A stretch of DNA of 64,000 nucleotides from the NCBI GenBank assembly GCA_947179155.2, contig OX359274.1, forward strand, positions 47,959,564 to 48,023,563, written 5' to 3'. The translations under genes were made by a program, and so were the position numbers. The first letter of the stretch is position 1; every line of letters begins with the position of its first letter. Below, piece by piece: positions 11,010-22,780 of this stretch. Source of the stretch: Hedera helix. Taxonomy: Eukaryota > Streptophyta > Magnoliopsida > Apiales > Araliaceae. The notes beneath the pieces were generated by a model. It saw only the letters and a program-made list of their open reading frames with translations. It did no database searches and had not been told where the DNA came from.

Positions 11010-11271
11010 CCCCTTTATATAGAAGAAGAAGATAGATATATCTTATATATGCATATGCATGCAGTTATCATACAACAAATCTGATGGCACTACTTACCTA
11101 CCCCCCTCTGCCTTTATATATAACGTATCTAATGGGGCACTACTTACCTAACCCCCCTCTGCCTTTATATAGAAGAAGAAGATGGATAGATGGATAGATC
11201 ATATATATGCATATGCATACAGTTGTCAGACTCAGATTGAGATACAGCATATCTGATGGCACTACTTACCA
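11010..11271. repeat. Local direct duplication
   Basis: A unit with CCTTTATATAGAAGAAGAAG, ATATGCATATGCAT and GGCACTACTTACC occurs fully twice, with a shortened middle copy. It looks like unequal duplication of non-coding DNA; no gene is seen. Confidence 0.7.
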
Positions 11272-11309
11272 AATAATTGTCATTTGCTATATTCTGGTAA
11301 ATCGACTTA

Positions 11310-11688
11310 GGGGTTGTTTGATAGTATTTGAATGGTTGAATGGCTACATCGGTAAGTCATTTAGTGCGTTTGTTTAGAGCTGAATGGGGCTAAATCGGTT
11401 AGATTTTTGGGCTGAATGACTCAATCTAATTTTTTTGGCTAAATGATTAAGTCCCGACTGAATATAATAAAAAAATTAAATATTATATTAAATAATATTA
11501 AATAAATTTACAACAAGTTTAAATTTTTTTAGATGGGTAAAATAGTAAAAATATGTTGTTCAGATATTTCAAACATATCACTTATCAAATAACTTTTTTT
11601 ATTCAGTATTCAGAAATCTATTTCATTCAGCTCATTCAGATTACTTAAGCATTCAGAACTATTTCATTCAGTTGTTATCAAACACCCC
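11310..11688. mobile_element. Tourist-like MITE (379 bp)
   Basis: Terminal inverted repeats GGGGTTGTTTGATA (left) and TATCAAACACCCC (right) enclose sequence full of GAATGGTTGAATGG / CATTCAG motifs. TTA lies left, and TTTA lies right, close to a TTA target duplication, consistent with PIF/Harbinger. Confidence 0.65.
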
Positions 11689-12664
11689 TTTAGTCAAACG
11701 TTTAAAATAATGAATCTTATAATTAATAATTAATATGAATAAATATAAATTATGAAAAAAATCATAAATTATAATTGATTATCAAAACTTCTTAATTAAT
11801 ATATATAAGAATAATTTTGTGTGAAGGTATTTTATAACAAAATATAAAGGCAAAAATAAATTATCAATTATGCACTAATATCAAAATGCAATGAAAATAT
11901 TAATTATGAACTATCTAATTTCATCATATTAAAACTTATTTATTCATGCAATTTCTAATTAACAAAATTAAAATTAAAACTAGTAGTAATATTTTGTAGG
12001 AAACAAATCACTAGTAATAACTAAGAGTAATGCTACTATAACAAAAGATGGTTACAAAAAAATGAATAATAAAGGATGTATCAAATTATAATCGATGAAT
12101 ATTTCATCATATATGTATAGGTCCAATGATTATAATTAATAAGTATCATTCATATTATTTTGTATATTTTTTGTATATTCAATCTTTAGTCATAAAAATA
12201 TTATTAAATAACTAAATACTTTAAATAAAGTTGAGAGAGAGTACAGTAGATCAATAAAGACAATTCACTTGTACGAAATTAGTAAATATTAACCAACTGA
12301 ATACATATATTGAAAGGAAGAAGAATGATGTAGCACGAAAGGAATATTTTAGATAATCTGTATATAAAAATTATAAGCATTTCTTCCTCTCTCTTAAGAA
12401 AGAGGCAGGCCTGAATTGATACAGAAAAGAAAGACGCGTGAATGGTATTTCCTTTATTTATTTCTTAAAATTGGGTCTTTTTATTTATTGATAAAATAAG
12501 TATTTTAAAAAATAATAGCATAGCTTAATTTTTTTGTTAGGACAAAAGATGTCCCACTATTTGGGACAGCTTAATTCAGACGCGTTAGAAACATACCAAG
12601 ACAAGCTATATTATTATTGGGGTTCAAGCTGGCTTCAAATCCTCTCCGTACGATTTTTAGGGTT
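11689..12664. other. AT-rich intergenic DNA
   Basis: There is no credible gene. It contains A/T-rich low complexity and a short GATGTCCCACTATTTGGGACA palindrome near 12,548 that I could not assign. Confidence 0.5.
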
Positions 12665-12815
12665 TATGGCAACAGTATATTTCGTCGTCGTAATCTTATA
12701 AAAAAAAAGACTATGGCAATAGTACATACCGTCGTCATAGACTATAAAAAATGTCGTCATAAGTCTCGACACAGAGAAATAGAGAAATTTAACTACAGAG
12801 AATCTCATACCGTTC
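12665..12815 (+). repeat. Dispersed repeat, copy 1
   Basis: The stretch from GGCAACAGTATATTTCG to CACAGAGAAATAGAG and ATCTCATACC is similar to 47,722-47,860 in the same orientation. It contains several GTCGTCATA motifs. It is an interspersed repeat of unknown class; the small ORF across it is not convincing. Confidence 0.5.
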
Positions 12816-13083
12816 AAGCGTGTCCTAAATCAAAATCATTTTAATACCTAATAAAAAGTTAAAATTGAAAATAAAGACTTTTAAGAACCATGAAGCCATT
12901 CGGTAGGTAAGTTCTTAAACATGCATCTCCCACAAATGATATTTGAATAAAGAAGTAGAAAGAAAACTAAGTTCCAAAAATCGTAAATATATAAAATTAA
13001 ACAATGAAATCTTAGTAAGACGGCTGAGGTCACCCATGAAGTAAGTAGACAGCTCATCAATTAGGACAACTCTATACCCACGG

Positions 13084-13213
13084 ACACCAAACACAAATTT
13101 TTACACAAATTTCATCTCAACTATTAAAAAGTAGAGTCTGACACGAATATTCGCGTTAAACCCCACTTTTTAATTTTTGAAATGGAGTTTATGTAAAAAT
13201 TTGTGTTTGGTGT
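13084..13213. mobile_element. Short fold-back element (130 bp)
   Basis: The arm ACACCAAACACAAATTTT is inverted at the other end as AAAATTTGTGTTTGGTGT, so the 130 bp folds into a near-complete hairpin. It lies just upstream of the first GST copy and looks like a small MITE. Confidence 0.6.
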
Positions 13214-13441
13214 TTGGTGTTTGTCTATGTGAACTTATTCCATCAATTAACCGACCATATATTATTCCTTATAACTTGGTCATGAAAAAGACTAAAGACT
13301 ACGCAGAATAGTAGTCCAGATTCCTGGTGGCCAAGTTAATATGCGTAAAGAACACTAGATGCTAGATCAGAAAAAACATAACCAACTCAAAATGTAGGAA
13401 TAGTCTCCATAAGTATAAGAACCAAAAGAAAAATTGAAAAA

Positions 13442-14662
13442 ATGGCAGATTATCTAGAAGTGAAGTTGTTTGGTGTATGGGCAAGTCCATTTAGCCGAAG
13501 AGTGGAAATTGCGCTAAAAATGAAGGGAGTGGAATATGAATACATAGAAGAAGATTTGCTTAACAAGAGCCCTTCACTTATCAAGAACAACCCTGTTCAT
13601 AAGAAGATTCCTGTGCTCTTGCACAATGGAAAACCGATTGCTGAGTCCGTTGTTATACTTGAATACATTGATGAGACCTGGAAATCAGGCTCTCCTATTT
13701 TACCTAAAGATTCTAATGAAAGAGCCATGGCGCGTTTTCTGGGCCAAATTCATCGACGATAAGGTATAATACTATTTCATCTTTCTATGAGAATTTCATG
13801 AATTTTCATCCTTGCATTTTTGACTTATGAGTCACTAGATTGACTCTGTTCATTCCATCTTCTACTTGAATTGATCCATTAAAAGTGTTTTAAGTCTGCT
13901 TACAATTGGGTTTATTCTTGTGATATACTAATATGCGATTTCTTTTGGAGATCAAGTTTATGCTCCCCTCTCTTGTTTTCTATTTCCTTCAAACTTCCTA
14001 GGCTACTTTGCTTTGATTTAAAATCGGAAAACAACAATTTCTTATATATGAGCCACAGTTGTGTTCTTGATGAAGTATATACCCTATTGCGGGGCATTTT
14101 TACATTAAATCAAAGGTATAACATCAGTACTTTTATATGCATTAACAGTTGTGCACTAATAAGAAAAAACAGTACAAGAACTAATTCAAAAAGCAAAACC
14201 ATATATGTATTGTTTTCTTTCTATTAGCGCACAACTGTTATTATACATAGAAGTACTCACACAAGATGTCATAATGCTTAGGTTACCTCTCGCGGACTAA
14301 TTTGTTATTTATTTTTGGTTTAGTGCGTACCTGCGCTATGGAAGGCCTGTTGTAGCCAAGGCAAGGAACGACAGAAGGCAACTGAAGAAGCTAATGAGGT
14401 CCTGGAAGCACTTGAAAATGATCTCAAAGGCAACATGTTCTTTGGTGGAGAGAGTATAGGACTGATTGACATTGTAGCCACCTTCCTAGGCCTTTGGCTT
14501 GGAGTTTTTGAAGAAATAATGGGGTTCAAATTGTTGACGAAAGACAAATTTCCAAAATTAAGTGAATGGATTGATGAGTACCTTAGTTGCAGCATTGTCA
14601 TAGAAAATTTGCTTCCTAGAGCTGAATTATTAGCTCATTTACGCCCTCGTTTCCAACCCTAA
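13442..14662 (+). pseudogene. Tau-class glutathione S-transferase, copy 1, with a one-base frameshift
   Basis: Exon 1 (13,442-13,763) encodes the thioredoxin-fold half with the tau catalytic motif ASPFSRR (Ser15), KIPVL and the glutathione-binding ES pair. Exon 2 (14,324-14,662) encodes the helical half and ends in a normal stop. The intron (560 bp) has GT..AG borders at the same place as the intact neighbour. Exon 1 is 322 bp where 321 is expected from the intact gene plus one codon. An extra base near 13,737 (CGTTTTCTGG against CGTTTCTGG) shifts the frame to a stop at 13,760. Everything else is well preserved, so the lesion is young or a sequencing error. If repaired by alternative splicing or error correction it would be a roughly 219-residue cytosolic GSTU. 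Confidence 0.8.
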
Positions 14663-16329
14663 AGATCACTACAATCGTAGTGTTGTGTTGCATATGTATC
14701 AAATAAATTTGACAATTATCTATCTATATATATATACTATGCCTTCTAGTTTGTTCTCATTGTTATGAACTTATGGTTTCAAGCCAGAGTATTGTTATTA
14801 TATATCACCACTAATTATTACCCACACCTTATCAAATTTTTCCAAGATGACTCCCAAATTTGTTTTATTAAGAATAAATGTACAAGCCCGATGATTTAAA
14901 TGAACCCTAGCATATTTTCCAATGTTTCCAAGTAAATCCTTTTAAAGATGGATATTAGAAGTTGAATATAAGTTTCCTAAAATTGTCTGTTTACAAATCA
15001 TTTTCAAACTAGACCTAATCCCAAGAGTTTCCATGCATGTTTAATATTCTTTCTGTTTTACGAAAAAGAGTATTACTCGACAATTTTTATATTTTATAAA
15101 AAAAAATCTCTTTTATTAATATAATATAAAATGACACAATATTAATATAATTTTTTATTATAACTTTATTAACATGTCAACAGAGTTAATTAACAGCTAT
15201 ATTTTTAGAGAGAAACATAAAATAAAAATACGTTTTTAATAGTTTTAAATTTTTTTAAATAAAACTCTTTAAAGACGGTAGGGGTAGATCATCGTCATAG
15301 ATGGCCGAAAGGTTTGGTATTATTGTGCTCAACACTTTTCTCCAGCTGGGTAGGGGTAGGTGATTGTTATTAACCCATATCTAAGGACCGACATATATAA
15401 CAAATTGGTTGACAAATTTCAAATAAAAATCAAATGCCTAAATATGATAGAAAAGGTAGCTGAGAATTGAGATCATTCAATAGGTCAGTTCGGGAAGAAA
15501 ACCAATATTTCACATTAAAATTTTGAGTTGACCGAAAAAAATCCAAGGAAAATTTACCAAAAAAAGAAAAGATAAAATCAATTAAAAAGAAAATGCTAAT
15601 TTAAAGAGCATATATAAATTTTAATGTCTTCAGACATTTTGTATGTAAAAAATTATTACTATTGAATTTCATTACATTATAATAAGTTCATTGATAATAT
15701 CAAAGTAGAAATTATATTTTTTTTTAAATAAGTATAGTTAAAAAATTTAAATATTATTAAATACATATTTATTCTGACAACAAAAATATTACTATAGTAT
15801 TATCAATATTCATACAACTAATAAAAATAAAATAGCATAAACTTGATATAAACTTATAGATAATTGATATTTTTACAACAAAAAAAAATATTTTTATAAA
15901 ATTTTATTTACATAAATAATAAATAAAATCTATTTTCATATAAATATAGTCTTACAAAAATATCCTTGCAAAAATATCAATTCTTAACTTATGATATAAG
16001 TAATAATGGTAAAATTCTAAATTAAGGTTGCTGAGGTCATCCCATAGGTCAGTTGTTGTAAAGACTGGGCCTGAATCATCTAGAGCCGAAATGGGACCAA
16101 AGAAAAGAAGAATGTAGAACCACTCATTTATTTTTGATTATGTTGAGTATGGGTTTGGTCAATGGAAACGAGAAATTTCGGCAGAATACTAGTATGTGCT
16201 GTTGGCCAAGTCGAGATGTGTACATATACAACTCAAGAAGCTGGATCCCGAATAAAAACCCAGATCAAAATCAAAACACAGAGTCTTTCTTTGTTTATTT
16301 CTTAGTTTAAAGAACCAAAAAGTGTAGGA
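14663..16329. other. Intergenic DNA between GST copies
   Basis: It holds AT-rich DNA, a GGTAGGGGTAG motif repeated near 15,280 and 15,350, and at 15,862-15,983 a copy of the short palindromic MITE. The last 300 bp (GCTGAGGTCA.. and GTTGGCCAAGT.. motifs) match the DNA upstream of copy 1. The tandem duplication therefore carried the promoter region too. Confidence 0.6.
15862..15983. mobile_element. Short palindromic MITE, family 1
   Basis: It begins AATTGATATTTTTAC and ends with the inverse AAAATATCAATTC; the centre has AAATAATAAATAAAAT. The same layout recurs at 24,782, 34,434, 42,005, 42,903 and 44,905. Confidence 0.55.
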
Positions 16330-17084
16330 ATGGCGGATCAAGAAGTGAAATTGATAGGTGTATGGGGAAGCCCTTTTAGCCGGAGAGTCGAAATAGCTCT
16401 GAAAATGAAGGGGATAAAATATGAATTTTTAGAAGAAGATCTGTCCAACAAGAGTCCCCTGCTTCTCAAATACAACCCTGTTCATAAGAAGGTCCCTGTC
16501 CTCTTGCACAATGGAAACCCAATTGCAGAGTCTCTTGTAATTGTCGAATACATTGATGAGACCTGGAAATCCGGCCCACCCATTTTGCCTACAGATCCTT
16601 ATGGAAGAGCCATGGCCCGTTTCTGGGCAAAGTTCATTGATGATAAGGTACAATAATACTGTTTCAATTTTTCTAATTTATAGGATTATTAGTTTCTTGT
16701 TTGTTGCTAGTAAAACTAATTGATTCTTTGATTTGGGTTTAGTGTTTGCCTGCAATATGGAAGATTCGGCGGAGCCAAAAGGATGAACGAAAACAGGCCA
16801 CAGAAGAAGCTTTTGAGCTCCTGAAAATTCTTGAAAATGAACTCAATGGCAAAAAATTATTTGGTGGGGAGAATATTGGATTTGTTGACATTGCGGCCAA
16901 TTTCATAGGCCTTTGGCTTGGAATTTTGCAAGAAATGTTGGGGATAGAATTGCTGACCAAAGAGAAACTTCCCAAATTATGTGAATGGGTTGATGAGTAC
17001 CTGAACTCCGACATTATCAGGCAAAGTTTGCCTCCTAGAGATGAACTAGCTGCACGTTTACGAGCTCTTTTCCAACCCAAATGA
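16330..17084 (+). CDS. Tau-class glutathione S-transferase (intact, two exons)
   Basis: Exons 16,330-16,647 and 16,743-17,084 join in phase 0 to give 219 residues, the usual GSTU length. The 95-bp intron has GT..AG borders. The N-terminal thioredoxin fold (residues 1-80) has GSPFSRR with the catalytic Ser14. Lys41, Lys54-Val55-Pro56 and Glu67-Ser68 sit where tau enzymes bind glutathione. Residues 90-219 form the helical substrate-binding half. Tau GSTs are cytosolic dimers that conjugate glutathione to electrophiles, including xenobiotics, and are often stress-induced; this is family knowledge. It is the only fully intact member of the cluster here. The start is the first ATG, matching related copies. 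Confidence 0.93.
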
Positions 17085-17693
17085 TCAGCACAATATTGAT
17101 CATGGAAAGTTTTATGGCTAACTATCGTTTGTAGTATTTGATTTTATGGTGTTTTATGTTTTCAAGCGAGTCTTGTTGTGTTTTGTTTCGAAATTTACTT
17201 TTCAATGTTTGATTAGGTGAGGGGAAAGGTGATGTGTGTGCTATTTTGTAGTCTATGATCAACTATGCGTTGAAGTAATTTGTTCATCATTTTTCCTAAT
17301 AATAAATCAGGTTCCATTATGTAGTTTTTTGTCTACATATTACAGTTCAAAGATTCCATTAGCTTGAAGATATTCAGCATTAATTGAGTTCAAAATGAAC
17401 TGAATGAGTAGAGTTTTATGATTCTAACAGCACAGCTAGTCATAAAAGACCATTTCCGTTTGTAGTCTATGATCATGATCAATCTGAAAAGGGGATCAAC
17501 CATTTTCATTTTCCTTACTTTTGGTGCAAAGAAGGGTGATGATATTTGCATACCTTGCAGCGATGGTGCATACCCAAATATGAATTATGCGTATTCTGCA
17601 ATCCCGTAATGCATATCAATTAGCATGTGTAATTACTATTTAGAGTGAATAAATCTGTAACAAGAAAATATTTGGAAGGACAGTAGAAACCTT
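17085..17693. other. 3' flank of the GST gene and spacer
   Basis: It holds the probable 3' UTR, with an AATAATAAATC polyadenylation-like signal near 17,299, followed by non-coding DNA. No other gene is seen. Confidence 0.5.
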
Positions 17694-17699
17694 CCCCCC

Positions 17700-17730
<31 letters not shown>

Positions 17731-17739
17731 AAAAAAAAA
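17694..17739. repeat. Homopolymer block: C27 followed by A19
   Basis: A run of 27 C (17,694-17,720) is followed directly by 19 A (17,721-17,739). The exact length is doubtful because such runs are error-prone in sequencing and assembly. Confidence 0.9.
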
Positions 17740-17878
17740 CTCCTTGGCTTTGCCACTGCCATTTAATGGAGGACCTATGGTGCCCCAACTCCATAAACAA
17801 GTACAAAGAAACTTGAAAGGATGAACAAACCAGCATCAAAGTTGCATCAGATATTAGCAGTCTCTGTCTCTCTAAGTT

Positions 17879-18015
17879 TAAGAGCCAAAAAGTGTTGGAA
17901 TGGCTGATGAAGTGAAGTTATATGGTTTAAGAGCCAAAAAGTGTTGGAATGGCTGATGAAGTGAAGTTATATGGTGTATGAGTGGAAATTGTTCTAAAAA
18001 TTAAGAGAGTGGAAT
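17879..18015 (+). pseudogene. GST 5' fragment with a 49-bp tandem duplication
   Basis: The segment AAGAGCCAAAAAGTGTTGGA plus ATGGCTGATGAAGTGAAG occurs twice (ATGs at 17,900 and 17,949). A short decayed piece of GST exon 1 (GTGGAAATTGTTCTAAAA) follows, and the homology then stops at about 18,013. It codes for nothing complete. Confidence 0.75.
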
Positions 18016-18232
18016 CTATCTATATAATAAAACAGAGCGGCTCAAATCTCAAAATTTCAACATCTAACGGTCTCAAATCAATTTTGGCTTCAACATCCAA
18101 CAATCTAAAATTATTTAGGGCTTCAACATCCAACGGTCACTAATCTCTCACTCATTTTCCCCCTAATTCAACATCTTTTTTTCAAAAATCTACCCACTCA
18201 CATTTTTCTCCTAAATCAAATTCAAAACTACA

Positions 18233-18351
18233 CTATAATAATACAAATAATAATACTAATACTAATACTAATAATATTATTAATAATAATAATAACAATA
18301 ATAATTATAATTATAATAATAGTAATAATAATTACAATAATAATTATAATA

Positions 18352-18438
<87 letters not shown>
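18233..18438. repeat. AAT/ATA trinucleotide microsatellite
   Basis: This is about 200 bp of mostly perfect AAT repeats, with imperfect AATAGT and AATTAT units in the first half. The long isoleucine ORF on the other strand is an artefact of it. Confidence 0.95.
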
Positions 18439-18440
<2 letters not shown>

Positions 18441-18753
18441 GCGGGAAGGGGGCATGATTTGGTTACTAAACTATTTTATAAGCCTGCGCTGGAACAAAAA
18501 TAAGAAGAAGAAAAAATATTTAAAAAAATATTAATAATCACAAAAATAATAGAAAGAAACAGCTAAAACTAGATGTATGTTATAGTGGGTGGGCGGGCCA
18601 ATGTGGGTATGTCACCGAGTAAAATATTCAGTATTGTAGTATGTTGTTGCGGTATGAAAAGAACATAAATAAGATAGTTCATACAAGAAAAAACAAGATC
18701 AAAATTGCAGGGCACAGTATATGAAGTCTCTTTCTTAGTATAGAGAACCAACA

Positions 18754-19518
18754 ATGGCTGATCAAGAAGAAAAGTCGATTGGTGTATGGGAAAAGCCCTT
18801 TTAGCTAAAGAGTCGAAATTGCTCTAAAATTAAAGGAGATCAAATATGAATTCATAGCAGAAGATCTGGCCAACAAGAGTCCCCTGCTTCTCAAATTCAT
18901 TCTTGTTCATAAGAAAATCCCTGTCCTCTTGCACAATGGAAACCCAATTGCAGAGTGGCTTGTAATTCTTGAATACATTGATTGGACCTGGAAATCCGGC
19001 CCACCCATTTTGCCTACAGATCCTTGCGGAAAAGTCATGGCCCTTTTCGGGGCAAAATTCATTGATCACACACACACATTATTATGTTTCTGTTTCCATC
19101 AATCTTATTCAAAGTTTATTAATTTTTTGTTTGTCGATAGAAAACTGATTGATTCTGTAATCTGGGTTCAGTGTTTGCCAGCTTTATGGAAGATTGAACG
19201 GAGCCAATGAGAGGAACAAAAGCAGGGCATCGAAGAAGCTATGGAGCTTCTGATAACACTTGAAAATGAACTCAATGGCAAAAAAATCTTTGGGGACAAA
19301 ATATTGGACTGGTTGACATTGCTGCCAATTGCATTGCCCTTTGGCTTTTGGAGTTTTTGAAGGGATGATGGGGATGGAAGTGCTGACCAAAGAGAAGCTT
19401 CCCAAATTAAGTGATTTGGGCTGATTACTACCTTAACTGCAGCATTATCAAGCAAAGTTTGCCTCCAAGAGATGAACTATTTGCGCGTTTAGGAGCTCAT
19501 TTCCAAACCTCCAAATGA
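18754..19518 (+). pseudogene. Tau-class GST, copy 3, multiply disrupted
   Basis: It starts ATGGCTGATCAAGAAG and follows GST exon 1, but a one-base insertion in the SPFS region (near 18,790) brings in a TAG stop. Exon 1 is recognisable to about 19,065, where the splice donor is replaced by a CA repeat. Exon 2 (19,172-19,518) keeps the acceptor but has a TGA after SQ (19,206) and base losses near 19,290. Several conserved residues are changed. It is dead. Confidence 0.9.
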
Positions 19519-19930
19519 TTATTATAGTACTGCTACTGTTGTCTTGTGCTGCAATTGCTACGCAAAGACCGTTTTATGGCAAACTATAGTTTGTCTAGTT
19601 TTTATGATGTCGTCTTTGTTTCCATCCCAAAGTCTTGTATTTGTTTCGGAAGTTTAAATTTCTAAGTTTGATTCAGGGAGGGGGAAGTGATGTATGTGTT
19701 GAAGTAGTTCTTTTTCATTTTCCTAATAATTTCAGTTTCCATTGTGTAGATTTTGACTTGAGCCAAGAGTTTGTCAAGCTAATGGATTCAAAGTTTCCAT
19801 TAGCTTGAAGGTATTCAACTAGAATTGAGCTCAAAAGAAGCTCGGAGGAAAAAATGCCGTTGACATCAAATTTACTTATGAACCTAAGTTTCTTTATTTT
19901 CAGTTGCAAGCAGAACTAATTGGGGTAAAG

Positions 19931-20150
19931 TGCTTAGCTATGATATTGAAGATTTTGCGGAGCTAAGACCTGGAAAAAGGCCATGAAGAAGTCAGTGAGC
20001 ACTTGAAACTCTTGAATGAACTCAACGATAATGAGTTCTTGGAGGAGAGAATGGACTAGATCTTGGAGGAGAGAATGGACCGGATGAAACTGCTGCTACT
20101 TTCTAGGCTTTTGGCCTCAAGATGTAATTGGGACATAATTGTTGTACCCA
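19931..20150 (+). pseudogene. GST exon-2 fragment, copy 4
   Basis: The fragment begins TGCTTAGCT after an AAG, as GST exon 2 does, then reads through relics of KILRS, EEVSEHLKLLNELN and GGENG. It has stops at TAA/TAG and a small internal duplication (CTTGGAGGAGAGAATGGAC twice). It is a decayed end of the tandem cluster. Confidence 0.7.
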
Positions 20151-20623
20151 CCTGTGAGGTTTTTAAATTATCAGCCAAGTGGAATTTTGTGCTGAGGCGA
20201 ATTGTTTTTTTAAATAGAATAATAAGCTAACAGATTAACATTAACCATGGAGAGAAAGGGTCCTAGGGACCTCATATGCACATGTTTCACTACTAATTGA
20301 ACATAAAATAACTATGGTACAAGGTAAACTACTAACAGGCCATTAGTTTACCAAAACGTCAATCATAATTTCAAAAACAAACCTACAACCTATATAGAGA
20401 TAATAATGAAATACTTGTAAATCCCATATTATAAATTTCACATGTCTTGAAATCTACAATCATTTTGTGTATCAAATCCGGAACAGGCTTTATATGAATG
20501 AAATATAATTCAACCAAAAAAACCTGAATTTATTTATACGAACTACAGTAAACAAAGAAGACTCGAATCATTATTAATTGGTACCCCCTTCTAGCTCACG
20601 CAAGGGTAAAATTTTGTTCTTGA
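20151..20623. other. Spacer and 3' side of the USP gene
   Basis: It contains no further coding sequence. The part from about 20,420 to 20,623 is the likely 3' UTR of the minus-strand USP gene. Confidence 0.4.
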
Positions 20624-21443
20624 TCAGTGCTTCTTGATTTCTGGCTCCTTGACGACTGTGACAGGGCAATTAGCATTTGTAATCACATAGTTGGTAACGC
20701 TCCCCAAGATGATCCTGCATCATCATTAGAAACCAAATAAATTACACATCTAACATGATGCAATATAGAAGATCCAAACTGCTTTTAACAAGGATTTTTG
20801 TTTTACTGGAAAAAAACATTGAAAAAAGGTTAAAGTTGGGACCTTTGAATGGTACCAAGTCCTCTGCTACCCATGACCAAAGAATTCAGCTTCAGATCTT
20901 CAGCAGCATCACACAACTTCTCTCTTGGATCGCCCCAATACAGTTTCGATACAATGGTAATCTACAAAAACTCAAATTAAACAAAAAGAATTCATTAAAC
21001 ACCCACAAATCTACATACATATATAGGAAAATCAAAGAAACTTTCTTCGAACCTCTTTCTGTCGAGAAGCAGTGTCAAGCGTGTCAAGAACATCAATATC
21101 GATCTTTACATCGTACTGTTTAAGAACCTCGATCTCACGAAACTCCGCCAAAGGAATCAGAGCTAACAAAAGAAAAATACCCAGATGAATTTTGATCAAA
21201 ATCAAATCATTTGAAATAGACAAGAAGGTAAGAGTTGATGATCAAGATAAAAGGAGATCGAAACTTACGGGAACCAGATTCAGCCCAGAGTTTATTACGA
21301 GACTCGTCATGAGAAGCAGACTTGATGTGAATGATGTAAAGGGTGTCTCCTTTATCAGCCAAATTGTTGATGGCCCAATTAAGTGCCATTTTGCTGCTAT
21401 TTGAGAAATCCATGGCCACTCCTATCTTCCTGTCTTTCGACAT
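20624..21443 (-). CDS. Universal stress protein (USP) domain protein, four exons
   Basis: The exons on the minus strand are 21,443-21,269, 21,162-21,053, 20,961-20,843 and 20,714-20,624. All introns are GT..AG, and the 495 coding bases give 164 residues, typical for a single-domain plant USP. The protein starts MSKDRKIGVAMDFS. It has the alpha/beta USP fold order and ends with the ATP-binding loop G-2x-G-9x-G-S (MGSRGLG... LGSV, residues about 126-142), followed by NCPVTVVKEP. Such proteins bind ATP or AMP and are linked to hypoxia, drought and other stresses; that is family knowledge. The exact partner is unknown. It is intact. The start is the ATG that opens the USP domain; there is no upstream in-frame ATG. 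Confidence 0.93.
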
Positions 21444-21550
21444 TTTCTCTCTCTTCAGGAGCTTCTGCAGGTTTTGGTGCTGGCAAATACGAAAACTAAA
21501 AGTGTCTACTGGTTTCAAGTTTCCTTAATTTCGACAGGGAGACGATTGCT

Positions 21551-21558
21551 TTTATAAA
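21551..21558 (-). promoter_or_regulatory. Probable TATA box of the USP gene
   Basis: TTTATAAA lies about 108 bp upstream of the USP start codon, which leaves room for a 5' UTR of some 75 bp. Confidence 0.45.
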
Positions 21559-21624
21559 GCTGTATGGAACGAGAGATGGCCTTGTGAATTGATTTTTCCA
21601 AAAGTAATAGTTACGGGTGTCATA

Positions 21625-21800
21625 AAAGGATAACTATATCTGCACAAAAATTAAATATAAAATTAATTATAACATTAATTATAATTATTAAAATATATAT
21701 ATAATATAAATTTTAATATAAATATATAATTTTAATAATTAAAATTAATATAAAAATTAATTTTATAATTAATTATTGTATATCTAGACTTATCCGTTAA
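21625..21800. mobile_element. Palindromic MITE, family 2, copy 1
   Basis: It starts GGATAACTATATCTGCACAA and ends with the inverse of CGGATAAGTCTAGATATACAA. Between them is TTTTAATTATTAAAATATAT-like palindromic DNA. Related copies lie near 30,064, 35,470 and 48,925. Confidence 0.5.
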
Positions 21801-22661
21801 AAAAAATCTCTCCCTCCCTCGTGCCAAGAAAAACGTTCTCTTGGCCCGTTACTATCAATAGATTGTTATAGACTAGTATTAATGTTTGACTATATATTTT
21901 TTAATATTTTTATAAATATGATTTAATAAATATATAACCTATTTATTATTATTTATGTAAAGGGAGGGAGATTTAGGAGAGAGGGTTTAAAAATATCAAT
22001 TCTCTACTTTTTATATAAAAATATATTTTTATTTTTTAATAACAAAATGACATGAATCGCCACACAATAACAAACTAATTTTCTGTTGTATCTGAACATT
22101 TTTAATCAACCCTCAATTTAATTAAATATAATAATGACATAGACAGAGACATCGAAACTTAAATTTGAAGGGAGTACATATGCTTAAACTAAAAAAAGGC
22201 ACAACTCAATCAAATGGCCAATGGGGGCTTCCTTGCAGCTTCCTTTATCTTGTCATTATTCGTCAAGTTGTTCGATCATGTTATAATGCGAGCTTCTTTA
22301 ATTTTTAAAATAATAGTTTTATAGTTGATAATATTTTTAATAAGATTATAATTTTATTACATTAATTAATATCAAAAAATCATATCAATTTTTTAATTTT
22401 TAATAATTCACACATTAATTAGAAAAAATCTAGGAATAGAGTATTATGAAAGTAGCTATCACTTGGAGCTACCCTCTAACATTATTTGAGAGCTCAAATT
22501 AAATATATACATTTTCTTTCAAATGTATCTACTTTAAATAAAGTCAAATACATTTATATTTTTATTTCCTTTCCTTAAGTAATAAATCCAAAAGCAATAA
22601 TTGTCATTCCAATATTCAAATTTCAAGATCCTCTGAGCCATAATAATTTTCAATACTCCGA
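21801..22661. other. AT-rich intergenic DNA
   Basis: No gene and no clear mobile element is seen. Confidence 0.5.
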
Positions 22662-22780
22662 TAAAGTAGTAGTAATACGTTTCATCACTACAAGGAGTTT
22701 TTGACCTTTGCAGATATTTATAAAGTAGTAGTAATAGGTTTCGTCACTACAAGGAGTTTTTGACTTTTATATGTATTTAT
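22662..22780 (+). repeat. Two-copy tandem repeat, period 59 bp
   Basis: TAAAGTAGTAGTAATA followed by TCACTACAAGGAGTTTTTGAC occurs at 22,662 and 22,721. CACTACAAGG resembles a CACTA transposon end. Confidence 0.75.

Noticed and set aside
18228..18455. Long minus-strand ORF of almost only isoleucine
   Set aside because: It is the translation of the AAT/ATA microsatellite.
18013..18460. Possible Helitron starting TCTATCTATATAATAAAAC
   Set aside because: The 5' end looks suggestive, but I found no 3' hairpin with CTRR end.
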